A program made the position numbers and the translations under genes. A DNA stretch of 42,475 bases from an uncultured Clostridia bacterium (GTDB lineage Bacteria > Bacillota > Clostridia > Oscillospirales > Oscillospiraceae), in NCBI GenBank assembly GCA_947367115.1, contig CANBCW010000010.1, positions 1 through 42,475 of the forward strand. The letters are read 5' to 3'. Below the pieces are notes generated by a model that saw only the letters and a list, made by a program, of their open reading frames with translations, was not told where the DNA came from and did not search any database. This document shows, in pieces, positions 32,349 through 41,470 of this stretch; the first letter of the stretch is position 1, and every line of letters begins with the position of its first letter.

Positions 32349-33125
32349 ATGAAGGTTGTATTGTTAGCCGGTGGCTTCGGAACCAGAATTTCAGAGGAAT
32401 CCCAATATAAGCCCAAGCCTATGATCGAGATTGGCGATATGCCGATCTTGTGGCACATCATGAAGATGTACTCCCACTACGGCTTCAACGAATTTATCAT
32501 TTGCGCTGGATATAAGCAGCATGTGATCAAGCAATGGTTTGCTGACTATTTTTTACATACCAGCGACATTACCTTTGATTTTTCGGCGGGGAATAAAATG
32601 ATCGTTCATGATGCCCACTCCGAAAACTGGAAGGTGACCGTTGTGGACACCGGTCTGCACACCATGACCGGCGGCCGCCTGAAGCGGATAAAAAAATATT
32701 TGGACGATGAGCCCTTCTTTATGACCTATGGCGATGGCGTGGCAAACGTGGACATTCCTGCGGCGCTGGCGTTTCATCAGTCTCATGGCAAGCTGGCTAC
32801 CATGACGGCCATCCGTCCGGAAAGCCGTTATGGCATGATCGATATGCAGGATCATCAGGTGCTGTCCTTCCGGGAAAAAAGCCAAAGCGATGTGGGCTGG
32901 ATCAATGGCGGTTTTATGGTACTGGATCCCAAGGTGCTGGATTATATTGACGGAGATAATACGATGTTCGAGCGGGAACCGATGGAGAAGATCGCGCAGG
33001 ACGGACAGCTGATGAGTTATTGCCACGAAGGTTTCTGGCAGTGCATGGATACGCTCCGCGATAAGCAGAAGCTGGACGCCCTGTGGGAAAGCGGCAATGC
33101 ACCTTGGAAGATCTGGACAGAATAA
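32349..33125 (+). CDS. rfbF: Glucose-1-phosphate cytidylyltransferase
   Basis: The 258-residue nucleotidyltransferase makes CDP-glucose from glucose-1-phosphate and CTP. KVVLLAGGFGTRISEESQ at the N-terminus is the nucleotide loop specific to the RfbF/DdhA group, with KPKPMIEIGDMPILWHIM, FFMTYGDGVANVDI and GWINGGFMVLDPKVLDYI. Length is typical. AGGAGG precedes the start. It is the first of four genes of a CDP-deoxyhexose module and is followed 11 bases later by the dehydratase. Confidence 0.95.
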   Translation: MKVVLLAGGFGTRISEESQYKPKPMIEIGDMPILWHIMKMYSHYGFNEFIICAGYKQHVIKQWFADYFLHTSDITFDFSAGNKMIVHDAHSENWKVTVVDTGLHTMTGGRLKRIKKYLDDEPFFMTYGDGVANVDIPAALAFHQSHGKLATMTAIRPESRYGMIDMQDHQVLSFREKSQSDVGWINGGFMVLDPKVLDYIDGDNTMFEREPMEKIAQDGQLMSYCHEGFWQCMDTLRDKQKLDALWESGNAPWKIWTE

Positions 33126-33136
33126 TGAGGTAGATC

Positions 33137-34216
33137 ATGAAAGAATTTGATTTCAGTTTCTACGCCGGAAAGCGTGTATTGGTTACCGGACACACCGGAT
33201 TTAAGGGCTCTTGGCTCTGTAAGATGCTGGTGCTTGCCGGCGCTGAGGTGACTGGCTATTCTCTGGAACCGCCCACGGAACCTTCCTTGTTCCAAATCGC
33301 TGGGATCGAAAAGAAAGTACGTTCTGTGATTGGAGATATCCGGGATCTGCGTTCCCTGAAAGCGGCATTCGATCAGGCACAGCCGGAGATTGTGTTCCAT
33401 CTGGCTGCTCAGCCCATCGTGCGGGACAGCTATGACAATCCTGCCTATACATATGAAACCAACGTGATGGGCACCGTAAATATCCTGGAATGCGTGCGTC
33501 AGAGTAATTGTACGCGTTCCTTCCTGAATGTTACGACCGATAAGGTATATCTGAACCGGGAATGGGCCTGGGGATATCGGGAAGAGGATGAGCTGGACGG
33601 CTATGACCCCTATTCAAACTCAAAATCCTGTTCGGAACTGGTGACGCACAGTTATAAAAAGAGCTTTTTCAGTGATGATCGGGTAGCGGTTTCCACCGCC
33701 CGGGCCGGTAATGTAATTGGCGGCGGTGATTTTGCCAGTCACCGGATCATTCCTGACTGTGTCCGCTCCGCGCTGAAGCGTGAGGCAGTCGTTGTCCGAA
33801 ATCCGTATTCCACCCGCCCTTATCAGCATGTTTTGGAACCGCTGTATGCCTACATGATGATTGCGGCAAAACAGTGGGAGGATCCCGCGAAATACAGCGG
33901 CTACTTTAATGTTGGCCCGGATGACCGGGATTGTTTTCAGACCGGCGCACTGGTGAATCTGTTTATCCGTCACTGGGGCGAGGGGATGACTTGGGAGACC
34001 ATTCCCTATGATGGCCCCCATGAGGCAAATTTCCTGAAGCTGGATTGTTCCAAGCTGAAAAACACATTTGGCTGGGCACCCCGGTGGGATCTGGACAAAG
34101 CGGTCGAGCAAGTGGTTGCCTGGAGCAAGTGCTGGCGTGACGGTGGCGATATCAATGCCTGCATGGATCAGCAGATCCGGGATTTTTTAAAGGAATGTGA
34201 GATGCACAATGGATAA
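33137..34216 (+). CDS. rfbG: CDP-glucose 4,6-dehydratase
   Basis: The 359-residue short-chain dehydrogenase-type enzyme converts CDP-glucose to CDP-4-dehydro-6-deoxyglucose. VLVTGHTGFKGSWLC is the NAD-binding loop, NVTTDKVYLN holds the catalytic Thr-Asp-Lys, and YDPYSNSKSCSEL supplies the Y-x3-K pair. RAGNVIGGGDFASHRIIPD and STRPYQHVLEPLYAYM are typical of the RfbG/DdhB group. Its end overlaps the start of the next gene by eight bases, so the two are coupled. Confidence 0.95.
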   Translation: MKEFDFSFYAGKRVLVTGHTGFKGSWLCKMLVLAGAEVTGYSLEPPTEPSLFQIAGIEKKVRSVIGDIRDLRSLKAAFDQAQPEIVFHLAAQPIVRDSYDNPAYTYETNVMGTVNILECVRQSNCTRSFLNVTTDKVYLNREWAWGYREEDELDGYDPYSNSKSCSELVTHSYKKSFFSDDRVAVSTARAGNVIGGGDFASHRIIPDCVRSALKREAVVVRNPYSTRPYQHVLEPLYAYMMIAAKQWEDPAKYSGYFNVGPDDRDCFQTGALVNLFIRHWGEGMTWETIPYDGPHEANFLKLDCSKLKNTFGWAPRWDLDKAVEQVVAWSKCWRDGGDINACMDQQIRDFLKECEMHNG

Positions 34217-35123
34217 AGTAATTATTACCGGCGCCGATGGCTTTGTCGGCAGTTATACGGTTCAATATTTTCTGGAGCAGGGCGTGACTGTTCTGGCTCT
34301 GGATATGGGCGAAACGCCCAGACGGCTGGCAGAACACCCTCTGTTGACCTACAAATGCTGCGACATTACGGATATCGCAGGAATGCTGGAGATGATTCCT
34401 GCTGGAGAATACGATACGTTTATCCACTTTGCGTGGGCTGGTTCTGCCGGTGCTGCCAGAGTGGACTATCAGCTGCAGATGCAGAACGCCCTGAATACGG
34501 TGGCGTGCCTGAAAGCGGCCAAGGAATTGGGCTGCAAACGGTTCGTTTGTGCCGGCAGCATTATGGAATATGAAGTAGAAGCGGCCATCCACAGTCAAGG
34601 CAGCCACCCCGGTATGGGCTATATCTATGGCATGGGTAAGCATATTGCGCATTGTATGTGCAAGTCCATTGCTGTGGATATTGGCATTGAACTGGTTTGG
34701 CCTATGATCACCAATGCCTATGGTGTCGGTGAACTGTCTCCGCGGTTTGTCAACACTACGATCCGCAAGATCATCAAGGGTGAACCGTTGCAGTTTACTG
34801 CTGCTACCCAAAATTACGATTTTGTGTACGTAACGGATGTGGCAAAAGCATTCTACCTGATTGCCAAGAATGGAAAGCCCTTCTGCGAGTACATGATCGG
34901 CAGCTCTGCGGCGCGTCCGTTGAAGGAGTTTATTCTGGAGATGGTGCAGTCCCTTGCGCCAGACCAGACACCGCTGTTCGGCGACATTCCCTTCACCGGA
35001 ACCAATATGCCTCTGTGTGTCTTTGATACGTCGGCGACGGAGGCTGACTGTGGCTTCAAGGCGCAGGTCAGCTTTGCGGAAGGCACTGCGCTGACGATGG
35101 AATGGCTCAAGACCGCTGAGTGA
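34209..35123 (+). CDS. NAD-dependent epimerase/dehydratase, probable CDP-4-keto-sugar reductase
   Basis: The 304-residue extended SDR protein starts KVIITGADGFVGSYTVQYFL (Rossmann loop), with HFAWAGSAGA, the Ser in CAGSIMEYE and Y-x3-K in YIYGMGKHIAH. Its place between the CDP-glucose dehydratase and a 3,5-epimerase-like gene suggests it reduces the 4-keto group of the CDP-6-deoxy sugar, or epimerises it. GTG at 34197 is in frame, but ATG at 34209 gives the normal SDR N-terminus. The exact product sugar is unknown. Confidence 0.85.
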   Translation: MDKVIITGADGFVGSYTVQYFLEQGVTVLALDMGETPRRLAEHPLLTYKCCDITDIAGMLEMIPAGEYDTFIHFAWAGSAGAARVDYQLQMQNALNTVACLKAAKELGCKRFVCAGSIMEYEVEAAIHSQGSHPGMGYIYGMGKHIAHCMCKSIAVDIGIELVWPMITNAYGVGELSPRFVNTTIRKIIKGEPLQFTAATQNYDFVYVTDVAKAFYLIAKNGKPFCEYMIGSSAARPLKEFILEMVQSLAPDQTPLFGDIPFTGTNMPLCVFDTSATEADCGFKAQVSFAEGTALTMEWLKTAE

Positions 35124-35134
35124 GGGGCAGAGAT

Positions 35135-35713
35135 ATGGTACAGAAATTCGAATTTCAGGAGCTTGATCTGAAGGGAGCATATCTGATCAAGCCGTTTTAC
35201 GCTACGGATCACCGGGGCGGTCTGATCAAGGATTACAATATTGATGTGTTCCACGCTCAGGGGATTGACCACGACCTGAAGGAAGTGTTTTACACGATCT
35301 CCAAGCGCGGCGTTATCCGGGCGACGCACTTTCAACTGGTGAAACAGCAGCCTAAGCTGGTTCGCTGCATCAGCGGCCATGTGTACGATGTGATCGTTGA
35401 TCTGCGTCCTGAATCCCAGACCTATGGCCAGTGGCGGGGCTTCCATCTGACCGGAGAGAATACCTTGAGCCTGCTGGTTCCAGCCGGCTTTGGTCACGGT
35501 TATCTGGTTGTTGAGGATAGCGTGGTCAGCTACAAGTGCGCAGAGGTATTCTTCGGCGAAGGGGACTCCGGTATCATGTATGACGACCCGGATATCGGTA
35601 TCCAGTGGCCCATGGAGCTGATCGGCGGAAAGGAAAACCTGATCATCAGCGAAAAAGATCTGGGCCTTATGAGCTTTAAGGAATATACGCGGAGAATTAA
35701 GTTAGAAGTCTAA
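35135..35713 (+). CDS. 4-dehydro-6-deoxy-sugar 3,5-epimerase-like protein (RmlC-like cupin)
   Basis: The 192-residue cupin resembles RmlC/RfbC: FYATDHRGGLIKDYN, VIRATHFQLVKQQPKLVRC with the catalytic His, the DVIVDLRPES strand and LLVPAGFGHGYLV. With no dTDP-sugar genes nearby and CDP-glucose enzymes upstream, its substrate is probably CDP-4-dehydro-6-deoxyglucose, as for AscE of the ascarylose pathway (from memory). The start at 35135 lies 11 bases after the reductase stop, with GAGGGG upstream. It is the last gene of the CDP-sugar module. Confidence 0.88.
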   Translation: MVQKFEFQELDLKGAYLIKPFYATDHRGGLIKDYNIDVFHAQGIDHDLKEVFYTISKRGVIRATHFQLVKQQPKLVRCISGHVYDVIVDLRPESQTYGQWRGFHLTGENTLSLLVPAGFGHGYLVVEDSVVSYKCAEVFFGEGDSGIMYDDPDIGIQWPMELIGGKENLIISEKDLGLMSFKEYTRRIKLEV

Positions 35714-35732
35714 AGATCAGGAGGATGCACCA

Positions 35733-36887
35733 ATGAAACGATGTGACATTTTGCACCGCAGGCACATAATGATGAGAATTTTGCGGAGATGCAGAAGTAT
35801 TCCGTTGTTGCGTCCAATGGTAAAATCAATTTATAAGTGTGCTATTTCGCGGGGTGTTTTAAAATACTCTATTAAGACTGCGACTGAGAAGGTATGTGCA
35901 ATATCTCCTCGCCCGAAGGGCAGTTCGTGCTGGAAATTACAGCAGTGTGAGAATACATATGATTTGTCGGTGATTATCCCATTTTATAAGACGGAGCAAT
36001 ATGCTAAAGAATGCATTGATTCAGTTTTGTCTCAGACTTGTGACTATAGGGTGGAAGTAATTTTAATCAATGATGGTTCACCTGATGGTTGCTGCAACAT
36101 TCTGAATAGTTATACCAATTTAGAAAATGTCGTAGTACTCCACAGAGAAAATGGTGGGGTTGCAGCTGCCAGAAACGCAGGAATAGCAGTTGCTCACGGT
36201 GAATATTTGATGTTTGTAGACTCGGATGATATGATTGCCGAAGGAGCTATTCAGGTGTTGATGGCTACAGCCCGGATCTATAAAGCCGATATTGTGGAGG
36301 GATCCCATCAGACCATAACAGTGGACGGAAAACGTCAGAAAATTTATCTAAAAACAGCAAAAGTATCATCTGGGGGAGAGGGACTGTTTGGGTATCCTTG
36401 GGGCAAGGTTCTGAGAAAGGATTTGTTTCGAGAAGTGTGTTTTCCAAAGGGATTTTGGTATGAGGATACAATTATGGCCACATTAATTTATCCGAACGCG
36501 TGCACTACGGTAACCATCCCAGATTTAGTGGCATATTATCGTATCAACCCCAAGGGGCAGACCGCTTCCGGTACAGGAAATCCAAAATCCATTGATACAC
36601 TTTACGTAACAGAGGATATATTAAACACCTATGAAATTCTTCAGCTGCCCTTGACAGATTCTAGAAAGAAACAACTTGTGTTGCAGTTAGGCCCATATTT
36701 AGTACACCGAACGAGCTGGCTAAATGAAGACAGTCTTCAGGCGCTTTTTGCGGTCGCATCTGACGTTGCTCGTCGTAACCACCTGCTACCATCCCATAAA
36801 ACTGGTGACTTCTTTTTTGATGAGCTTTGTGAAGCTTTAGCGGAAGGGCAATATCAACGATGGAAATGGGCATCGCAGCTACTGTAG
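35733..36887 (+). CDS. Glycosyltransferase family 2 with basic N-terminal extension
   Basis: The 384-residue protein has about 70 extra N-terminal residues rich in Arg and Lys (RRHIMMRILRRCRS) before the GT2 core YDLSVIIPFYKTEQYAKECI. LINDGSPDGCCNI, GVAAARNAG and the metal motif MFVDSDDMIAEG follow, with WYEDTIM as the catalytic-base region. The extension may help membrane association. AGGAGG precedes the start. The gene is AT-rich, in contrast to the four CDP-sugar genes directly before it. Confidence 0.88.
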   Translation: MKRCDILHRRHIMMRILRRCRSIPLLRPMVKSIYKCAISRGVLKYSIKTATEKVCAISPRPKGSSCWKLQQCENTYDLSVIIPFYKTEQYAKECIDSVLSQTCDYRVEVILINDGSPDGCCNILNSYTNLENVVVLHRENGGVAAARNAGIAVAHGEYLMFVDSDDMIAEGAIQVLMATARIYKADIVEGSHQTITVDGKRQKIYLKTAKVSSGGEGLFGYPWGKVLRKDLFREVCFPKGFWYEDTIMATLIYPNACTTVTIPDLVAYYRINPKGQTASGTGNPKSIDTLYVTEDILNTYEILQLPLTDSRKKQLVLQLGPYLVHRTSWLNEDSLQALFAVASDVARRNHLLPSHKTGDFFFDELCEALAEGQYQRWKWASQLL

Positions 36888-36915
36888 AACCAATTTGTCT
36901 GAAATGAGGATTATC

Positions 36916-37926
36916 ATGAAGATCAGCATTATTACCACGGTCTATAAGGCAGAAAAGGATCTGCCAAGGCTTCTGGATTCCATGATGGCGCAGAAAAGTG
37001 AGGAACTGGAGTTTTTTCTCATTGACAACGGTTCTCCGGATCGCTGTGGTGAAATATGTCTGGAATATGCCAAAAGGGATGCCCGGTTTACTGTGTTCAC
37101 GCTTCAAGAGAATATCGGCTATATTCGAGCTCGGAATTTGGGTATCCAGAAATGTTCCGGCGACTATATCGGCTTCTGTGATTCAGACGACTACTTAGAA
37201 CCCGGCGGTTATGACCGGGCAGTGGAACGAATTCGGCAGACCCAATGCGACTTTTATGCGACTGCGTGGAGAACCATATCTTCAACCAGCACTGATAATT
37301 GGCTGCCCTTCCCTGCGGGTATTTACATGGGGCAGGACATATTGCCACAAGCGTTCGGCCCTATCGGGGGGAAAGGGATGCTCCATGGCTTCGCATGGAA
37401 GCATATCTACCGGCGGAGCATTGTTTTGGGGATCGGGCTAACCTTTATTGAAGCACTCAAACCTTATGAGGATCAGATTTTTAATATTGATATGCTCAAG
37501 GCTTGCAGTTGCGTCTGTATCGATGACCACATTATTTACAACTATATTGTGAACCCGGATTCCATCACTGCTCAGATGATGACAAATTTTGATGCGGAGA
37601 GAGAATGGCAGAGGATTTCTGCTTTGTATACTGAAAAATTTGCCCGGGTGCAGTGCCCGATCCACATGGAAGCGATGTGTAATCAGACACTCGAATTTGT
37701 ATATTCTCTGGCGTTGAATATGGTGAAAAGCAGAAATTATACTATTGGACAATCTGTGAAAGCGTTCCGCTGCTGGCAGGAAACTGATTTATTCACTGTC
37801 ATCACAAAGAATGCATCTACAGAGCAGAACGCCCGGCTGCGATTTGTGAAGTGGTGCCTGAAACGCAGGCAATATCGTCTCATGCTGGTAGTGATGTCTG
37901 CCGCACTGAGAATCGGAAGAGGCTGA
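36916..37926 (+). CDS. Glycosyltransferase family 2
   Basis: The 336-residue GT-A enzyme starts KISIITTVYKAEKDLPRLLD, with FLIDNGSPDRCGEIC, IGYIRARNLG and the metal motif FCDSDDYLEPGG; PYEDQIFNIDM is the likely catalytic-base region. The frame extends seven codons upstream, but ATG at 36916 has GAGG before it and is the usual GT2 start. Donor unknown. Confidence 0.88.
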   Translation: MKISIITTVYKAEKDLPRLLDSMMAQKSEELEFFLIDNGSPDRCGEICLEYAKRDARFTVFTLQENIGYIRARNLGIQKCSGDYIGFCDSDDYLEPGGYDRAVERIRQTQCDFYATAWRTISSTSTDNWLPFPAGIYMGQDILPQAFGPIGGKGMLHGFAWKHIYRRSIVLGIGLTFIEALKPYEDQIFNIDMLKACSCVCIDDHIIYNYIVNPDSITAQMMTNFDAEREWQRISALYTEKFARVQCPIHMEAMCNQTLEFVYSLALNMVKSRNYTIGQSVKAFRCWQETDLFTVITKNASTEQNARLRFVKWCLKRRQYRLMLVVMSAALRIGRG

Positions 37927-37930
37927 TACC

Positions 37931-38692
37931 ATGAATTTGAGACATTATTTGTACTCTATCAAACAATACTTTCAAAATAAGGCTGTTTGTGACGAACTGA
38001 AGAAATATAAGAATATCCATCAGGGGCAACGGTGCTTTATCATTGGCACAGGCCCTAGCTTGACGACTGATGATCTGGAGCTTCTGAAAGATGAGATCAC
38101 CTTTGGCTCCAACCGCATTTTTGAAATTTACTCTCGGACTGACTGGCGGCCAACCTATTATATGAATCAGGATTTTCAGCTTATTGAAAAATATGCTGAT
38201 GAGATCGAAAAATTGGATGCCATGGGTATCTTTTTGCCTGTTGAGTTCCGGGAACGGTTTGCCGGGAAGAAAGGCGTTTGCCACTTTGTGTTGCGCCACC
38301 GGGATTTCTATCCTAAGGATGCGGATTTCAGCAAGAACATCCATCACTATCTGGGACAGGGGTTTACCGTGACCTACGGTGCCATCCAGATGGCATATTA
38401 TATGGGCTTTTCCGAGGTGTACCTGTTGGGGATTGACCACAATTATTCTATTAGTCTTGACGCGAAGGGCATTCCGGTTATGAACGATGGTGTACAGGAC
38501 TATTTCAAGGGCTCAGCCGCCAGCAACAAGGGATTAAATTTACCTCGCATCGTGGAAAGCACGGTAGCCTATATGACCGCAAGAAAATTTGCGGATAAGC
38601 AGAAGAACTTCACAGTTTATAACGCAACCCGCGGCGGCAAGCTGGAAGCGTTTGAGCGGGTTGGACTGGATGACATACTCAATATAGGATAA
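37931..38692 (+). CDS. DUF115 / MptE-like protein
   Basis: The 253-residue protein has GQRCFIIGTGPSLTTDDLEL near residue 32 and TFGSNRIFEIYSRTDWRPTYYM, followed by TVTYGAIQMAYYMGFSEVYLLGIDH. This is the pattern of DUF115 (Pfam family shared by the archaeal pterin enzyme MptE and the flagellin-modifying Maf proteins). In polysaccharide loci such proteins are thought to be sugar transferases or sugar-modifying enzymes, but no activity is established for this kind (from memory). It starts four bases after the previous stop, with AGAGG upstream, and ends five bases before the flippase gene. Confidence 0.78.
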   Translation: MNLRHYLYSIKQYFQNKAVCDELKKYKNIHQGQRCFIIGTGPSLTTDDLELLKDEITFGSNRIFEIYSRTDWRPTYYMNQDFQLIEKYADEIEKLDAMGIFLPVEFRERFAGKKGVCHFVLRHRDFYPKDADFSKNIHHYLGQGFTVTYGAIQMAYYMGFSEVYLLGIDHNYSISLDAKGIPVMNDGVQDYFKGSAASNKGLNLPRIVESTVAYMTARKFADKQKNFTVYNATRGGKLEAFERVGLDDILNIG

Positions 38693-38696
38693 TGGC

Positions 38697-40229
38697 ATGC
38701 AAGATGGGAAAAAGATTAAATACAATTTAATAATCGGGATTGCAAGTCAAGTACTTACGATTGTGTTGGGTGTGGTGTTACCCCGGCTTGTACTAACAAA
38801 TTATGGCTCAGAGATAAATGGCTTAATTAATTCTATCACGCAAATTTATACTTATATAGGGCTGTTGGAAGCGGGGATCGGCACAGCAACAGTGCAAGCA
38901 CTGTATAAAACGATAGGCAAGAACGATCGTCAAGCAACGAATGCGGTGTTGGCAGCCACTAACCGCTATTATCATAAAACGGGAATATTATATGTTCTAG
39001 CAATTCTGGTATTTTCTGTGGTCTACCCTTTTGTGGTGGAAACAGCAATCCCTACTGTTACCATTACTTTCATTATCGTTTTTAACGGTGCCGGTAGTGT
39101 GATTAGTTTTTTCTTCCAAAGAAAATATCTGCTGTTATTGCAGGCGGAAGGGAAAAATTATATTGAATCCGCTTTGACGATGCTGATCAACGTTTTTAAG
39201 AACGTAGCGAAGATTGTCCTGATGGCTTGCGGTATGGACGTTATTACGGTTCAGGCAATCGGCCTGGTGGTCAGTATAGTCCAAATGGTTATTATCACAG
39301 TTTATATCCGGAGAAATTATAAGTGGATTGATCTGAAGGTGAAGCCGGATAATGCGGCAATTGCCCAAAGTAAGAATGTTATGGTTCATCAGTTGAGTAC
39401 GCTGATATTCAATAATACGGATTCTATCATTTTGTCTGTTTTTTGTGGGCTCAAAGTAGTTAGTGTATATTCACTATACAACATGCTGTTTGGAATGATT
39501 GGTACGGCACTAAGTGTTGTGGTCAACAGCATTGTATTTACTATGGGACAGGCGTTTCACACAGACAAACAGAAATTTATGCGATTATATGATGCATTTG
39601 AGTTGTGTTATATGACCTTGGTGTTTGCACTGTATTCTGTGGCGAACTTCTTCATAGTGCCCTTCATCAGATGCTACACTGCGGGTGTTACCGACATTGA
39701 ATATGTGGATAAGTATCTGCCTCTGCTTATGGTTGTCACATATTTGCTTTCTTGTGGAAGAAGTGCACCCGGTCAGGCAATCAACATAGCGGGACATTTC
39801 CAAAAAACTCAGGTGCGTTCTATTTTTGAATCAGCGATTAACATTATTATCTCTCTAATTGCGGTACGTTACCTGGGTATCTATGGCGTACTTATCGGTA
39901 CGATTATTGCGTTACTTTATCGCTCCAATGATATGATTATATATGCACATCGGAATGTGCTGCATACTACTGTGGGAACGACCTATAAACGATGGATTGT
40001 GAACATGGCAGTTTTTGTTGGCATGTTATTGGCCAATCAATATATTAACGTGGATTTATCTTCTTATACTGCCATATTACTATGGTGTGTTCCTTATACT
40101 ATGGGGACACTGGTGCTGTTTTTTGGCGTTGCTTTCTTGACGAACCCTCGCTCGGTACAAAGCATACGCGAACTGCTCCAGGCGTTCATCGGCAAAAAGT
40201 TGGGGCATCAAAAAACAAATAGGATGTGA
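38697..40229 (+). CDS. Wzx-type polysaccharide flippase
   Basis: The 510-residue integral membrane protein has about 12-14 hydrophobic segments and belongs to the polysaccharide-export branch of the MOP superfamily. The start KKIKYNLIIGIASQVLTIVL and PRLVLTNYGSEINGLINSI match EpsK/Wzx-like proteins. It would flip the undecaprenyl-linked repeat unit to the outer face of the membrane for the EpsG polymerases. AGGA precedes the start. It is the only flippase in the window. AT-rich. Confidence 0.93.
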   Translation: MQDGKKIKYNLIIGIASQVLTIVLGVVLPRLVLTNYGSEINGLINSITQIYTYIGLLEAGIGTATVQALYKTIGKNDRQATNAVLAATNRYYHKTGILYVLAILVFSVVYPFVVETAIPTVTITFIIVFNGAGSVISFFFQRKYLLLLQAEGKNYIESALTMLINVFKNVAKIVLMACGMDVITVQAIGLVVSIVQMVIITVYIRRNYKWIDLKVKPDNAAIAQSKNVMVHQLSTLIFNNTDSIILSVFCGLKVVSVYSLYNMLFGMIGTALSVVVNSIVFTMGQAFHTDKQKFMRLYDAFELCYMTLVFALYSVANFFIVPFIRCYTAGVTDIEYVDKYLPLLMVVTYLLSCGRSAPGQAINIAGHFQKTQVRSIFESAINIIISLIAVRYLGIYGVLIGTIIALLYRSNDMIIYAHRNVLHTTVGTTYKRWIVNMAVFVGMLLANQYINVDLSSYTAILLWCVPYTMGTLVLFFGVAFLTNPRSVQSIRELLQAFIGKKLGHQKTNRM

Positions 40230-40234
40230 GATGA

Positions 40235-41263
40235 ATGTGCTTGCCTCGGATCAGTATTATTGTTCCAGTTTATAAGGCAGAAAAAACGATAGAAAAATGT
40301 GTAAATTCCATTTTGGCTCAAACATTTACGGATTTTGAATTGATTCTAGTGGATGATGGTTCACCGGATATATGCGGTAGCATTTGCGACACACTGGCGC
40401 AAAAAGATGAGAGAATTACCGTTATTCATAAGGAAAACGGTGGTGTTTCGTCTGCCAGAAATGCAGGACTGGAAATTGCGAAAGGCAAATATCTGATGTT
40501 TTGCGATAGTGATGACTATGTTTCACCTGAGTGGTGTGAGTGGCTCTGCAGGGCAATCGAGAGTGGAAATGTTCACATGGCAGTGTGCGGTGTGGAATCG
40601 TTTGATTATCATGGCAACAAAAAATTTAGAGGAATAGGTTCACAAGAATATATTGCAAAAGTACAGTTTGTAGAGATGGCGTCGCGTATCAATCTATTTG
40701 AGCTGTGGAACAAAATATTTCTAGCAGAAACTGTTCGCAAGAATAATCTTAGGTTTGATGAACGAATTTCAAGATGTGAGGATGCATTATTTGTATTAAT
40801 GTACTTACAATTAATCGACAATGATGGTTGCTTTTGTTACGGTTCTCCAGCGCTATACCATTATAATATGGGTTCCGATGATAGTCTGAGCAAAAAACAT
40901 GTGGAGAATTATTGGGAAATTGAGAAAACAGTACTGGATCAAACGCTTGCAGTTTTTAAACTGTTTGGAGTCGAGAAAGAGGAGTATATTGAGTTTTATT
41001 CTGAAAAAGCGGCGTTGGCACTTTCGGGCGTAATAACAAATTTGATCAACTCTAAAGAAATCTCTTTTGCTAAAAGATATAGAAAATTAACAGAAATAGT
41101 GATTAGTGAAGAATATGAAGCTGCAGTCTGCTACGGCGGAATGGACAAAGTAACTTCGGGGATATTTTTATGTTTATTAAAGCAAAAATGTCCAGCAATC
41201 ATTTGTTTGTATTGTACTCTTAGTAACGTTAAAAATAAGTTCATAAGACGAGAGCGGTTTTAA
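40235..41263 (+). CDS. Glycosyltransferase family 2
   Basis: The 342-residue GT-A enzyme starts PRISIIVPVYKAEKTIEKCV, with LILVDDGSPDICGSIC, GVSSARNAGLEIAKG and the metal motif MFCDSDDYVSPEW; RCEDALFVLM is the catalytic-base region. It starts five bases after the flippase stop. Its stop codon at 41261-41263 is followed directly by IS110-type sequence, and no operon terminator is seen, so the locus may once have continued. AT-rich. Confidence 0.9.
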   Translation: MCLPRISIIVPVYKAEKTIEKCVNSILAQTFTDFELILVDDGSPDICGSICDTLAQKDERITVIHKENGGVSSARNAGLEIAKGKYLMFCDSDDYVSPEWCEWLCRAIESGNVHMAVCGVESFDYHGNKKFRGIGSQEYIAKVQFVEMASRINLFELWNKIFLAETVRKNNLRFDERISRCEDALFVLMYLQLIDNDGCFCYGSPALYHYNMGSDDSLSKKHVENYWEIEKTVLDQTLAVFKLFGVEKEEYIEFYSEKAALALSGVITNLINSKEISFAKRYRKLTEIVISEEYEAAVCYGGMDKVTSGIFLCLLKQKCPAIICLYCTLSNVKNKFIRRERF

Positions 41264-41470
41264 GATCCTTTATTTACTCTCCCATTCTAACCATTTCGGC
41301 GCGGAGATGGAAATAGATACGACAAGCTGCAGTGCCAAAAAACTGAACTTTATTGTAGGAGCATTCCTGTAATCCGTAAACAGCGCCAATTGAAAAAAGA
41401 AGAACCTCGCGGTACAATTTGAGAAGCGTCTTGGCGGATGCGACAACCCAAATCAAACCGGAGGTTCCAT
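41264..41470 (+). ncRNA. IS110 left-end non-coding region, candidate bridge RNA
   Basis: About 207 bases with no supportable gene separate the glycosyltransferase stop from the transposase start. In IS110-group elements the non-coding left end upstream of the transposase encodes a structured bridge (seek) RNA of roughly this size that specifies donor and target sites (established for IS621 and relatives). Small dyads are visible, for example AGGA/TCCT near 41358-41373 and GTC/GAC-flanked sequence near 41428-41450. The exact left boundary and RNA ends cannot be set without a second copy. Confidence 0.45.

Noticed and set aside
34152..35180. Minus-strand open frame of 342 codons opposite the SDR gene
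   Set aside because: The plus strand encodes a clear SDR enzyme in operon context; the antisense product shows no domain.
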